The translations under genes and the position numbers were made by a program. A stretch of 19,472 nt of DNA from contig JAANBB010000620.1 of the NCBI GenBank assembly GCA_014621425.1, positions 1-19,472 on the forward strand, given 5' to 3'. This stretch comes from Cylindrodendrum hubeiense (Eukaryota > Ascomycota > Sordariomycetes > Hypocreales > Nectriaceae). Positions within the stretch are counted from its first letter, which is position 1. Every line of letters starts with the position of its first letter. Positions 18,884-19,472 of the stretch are shown piece by piece. The notes below the pieces were generated by a model, which saw only the letters and a program-made list of their open reading frames with translations, did no database searches and had not been told where the DNA came from.

Positions 18884-18919
18884 ACCTGGTCACTGACCTG
18901 GTCACTGACCTAGTCACTG
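18884..18919. repeat. 12-bp tandem repeat (ACCTGGTCACTG), three copies
   Basis: Three adjacent 12-bp copies, the last with one change (ACCTAGTCACTG). Each junction contains TGACC/GGTCA half-sites facing each other around a central T, an imperfect 11-bp palindrome. Confidence 0.9.
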
Positions 18920-19270
18920 AGACTGGGCAATCGCAAGGCCGTCCCCGGTTCGCGCTTCACAGTGCTGTGCGACAGTGGCCTGAGACTGTGTTGCCCGCCC
19001 AGACTTGCAGAGTTGACGCCCAGACGAACCCAACAGGCTGGTTGGTTCTATGGCTCCAGGCTGGTTGCGGCCTGGGCTGCAGACCCGGCTGGGACCTGCA
19101 CGTAACTCGGGAGGAGAGAGGGAAGAGGTGGCACCATGACCCATCCGCCATCCACGGCAATGGTCCCATGTACTGTCTCTGTGTGTGCTCCGTACTCGGT
19201 ACAGTGCTCCGTGCTCACCCCGTACGCCGTCCTGTTGGCTGTTTCCCATAGGTAGGTAAGGTGCCTAAGG

Positions 19271-19280
19271 TACCTAGGTA
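19271..19280. repeat. Perfect palindrome TACCTAGGTA
   Basis: Ten-base self-complementary motif within a run of related TAGGTAAGG and CCTAAGGTACC words. Similar words occur near 1306, 3616, 8080, 15353 and 18395. Confidence 0.8.
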
Positions 19281-19289
19281 AGGCAGTCA

Positions 19290-19314
19290 CTGTTCGCTGT
19301 TCGCTGTTCGCTGT
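19290..19314. repeat. 7-bp tandem repeat (CTGTTCG)3
   Basis: Three perfect CTGTTCG units and a decayed fourth (CTGTCG), in non-coding DNA. Confidence 0.8.
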
Positions 19315-19472
19315 CGTCGCCCGCCCGGTTGTACCATCCGGCCCCTTGGAACACTGCGACTCTGCGCTGCACGGCGCTCCACTGGACTGTACGAACACGT
19401 ACCTCCACTCCGTCCCGGCGGACAGGGCACCGGAGAGAGCCAGACACGGGGCGAGGAGCGACCACCCCAGGC

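Larger units (their letters stand above)
18920..19472. other. Gene-poor right edge with short repeats
   Basis: No supportable gene. Contains the perfect palindrome TACCTAGGTA at 19271-19280 inside an AGGTAAGG/CCTAAGG-rich stretch (19251-19284) and three copies of CTGTTCG from 19290. Short open frames on both strands overlap without a clear winner. A gene starting beyond the edge could have its promoter here. Confidence 0.5.

Noticed and set aside
18627..18917. Several Cys/His/Pro-rich minus-strand open frames
   Set aside because: The 7-bp unit makes three frames look alike (CTLHPAP-type repeats). No gene evidence.

Overview
The window looks like nuclear DNA of a filamentous ascomycete (Pezizomycotina, most likely Sordariomycetes). 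The support is two long, C-ending-codon-rich genes, six short introns (54-74 bp) with GTAAGN or GTACGT donors and CTAAC/CTGAC-type branch sites 11-20 nt from the acceptor, G+C-rich intergenic DNA, and abundant short GTAC- and AGGTAAGG-type intergenic motifs. No database search was possible, so the species is not named.

Layout: (1) 1-3844 holds no gene I can support. It has several short tandem arrays (period 8, 9 and 10 bp), the last of which lie in the upstream region of the first gene. (2) 3845-7365 (+), four exons: an M16 metallopeptidase of the insulin-degrading enzyme/Ste23 family, predicted 1110 aa, with HxxEH, the downstream zinc-ligand Glu, the C-half Arg/Tyr pair and a C-terminal AKL tripeptide. 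(3) 7366-9540: 3' flank and a roughly 2 kb intergenic space with homopolymers and a TATA/CRE-like element near 9162. (4) About 9544-14692 (+), four recognised exons: a DUSP-UBL-USP ubiquitin hydrolase of the Ubp12/USP4-USP15 type. It is 1471 aa when counted from the first in-frame ATG at 10099, but the same frame is open and looks coding for another 185 codons upstream without an ATG, so the true N-terminus is unresolved. (5) 14693-19472: no supportable gene. It is a gene-poor flank with perfect GTAC-centred palindromes and, between 18087 and 18920, a cluster of 5-, 6-, 7- and 12-bp tandem arrays. Three of these arrays are canonical G-quadruplex motifs on the + strand.

The two genes are in the same orientation and separated by more than 2 kb, so they are independent transcription units. 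Both belong to peptide or ubiquitin turnover. In budding yeast the named homologues both touch mating-pheromone biology (Ste23 in a-factor maturation, Ubp12 in Gpa1 deubiquitination), but nothing in this window proves a functional link. I saw no tRNA, rRNA, CRISPR array, transposon or biosynthetic cluster, and no convincing novel multi-gene system. The most interesting points are the missing start of the ubiquitin hydrolase, the insert and AKL tail of the metallopeptidase, the introns placed at catalytic residues, and the quadruplex-type repeat cluster.
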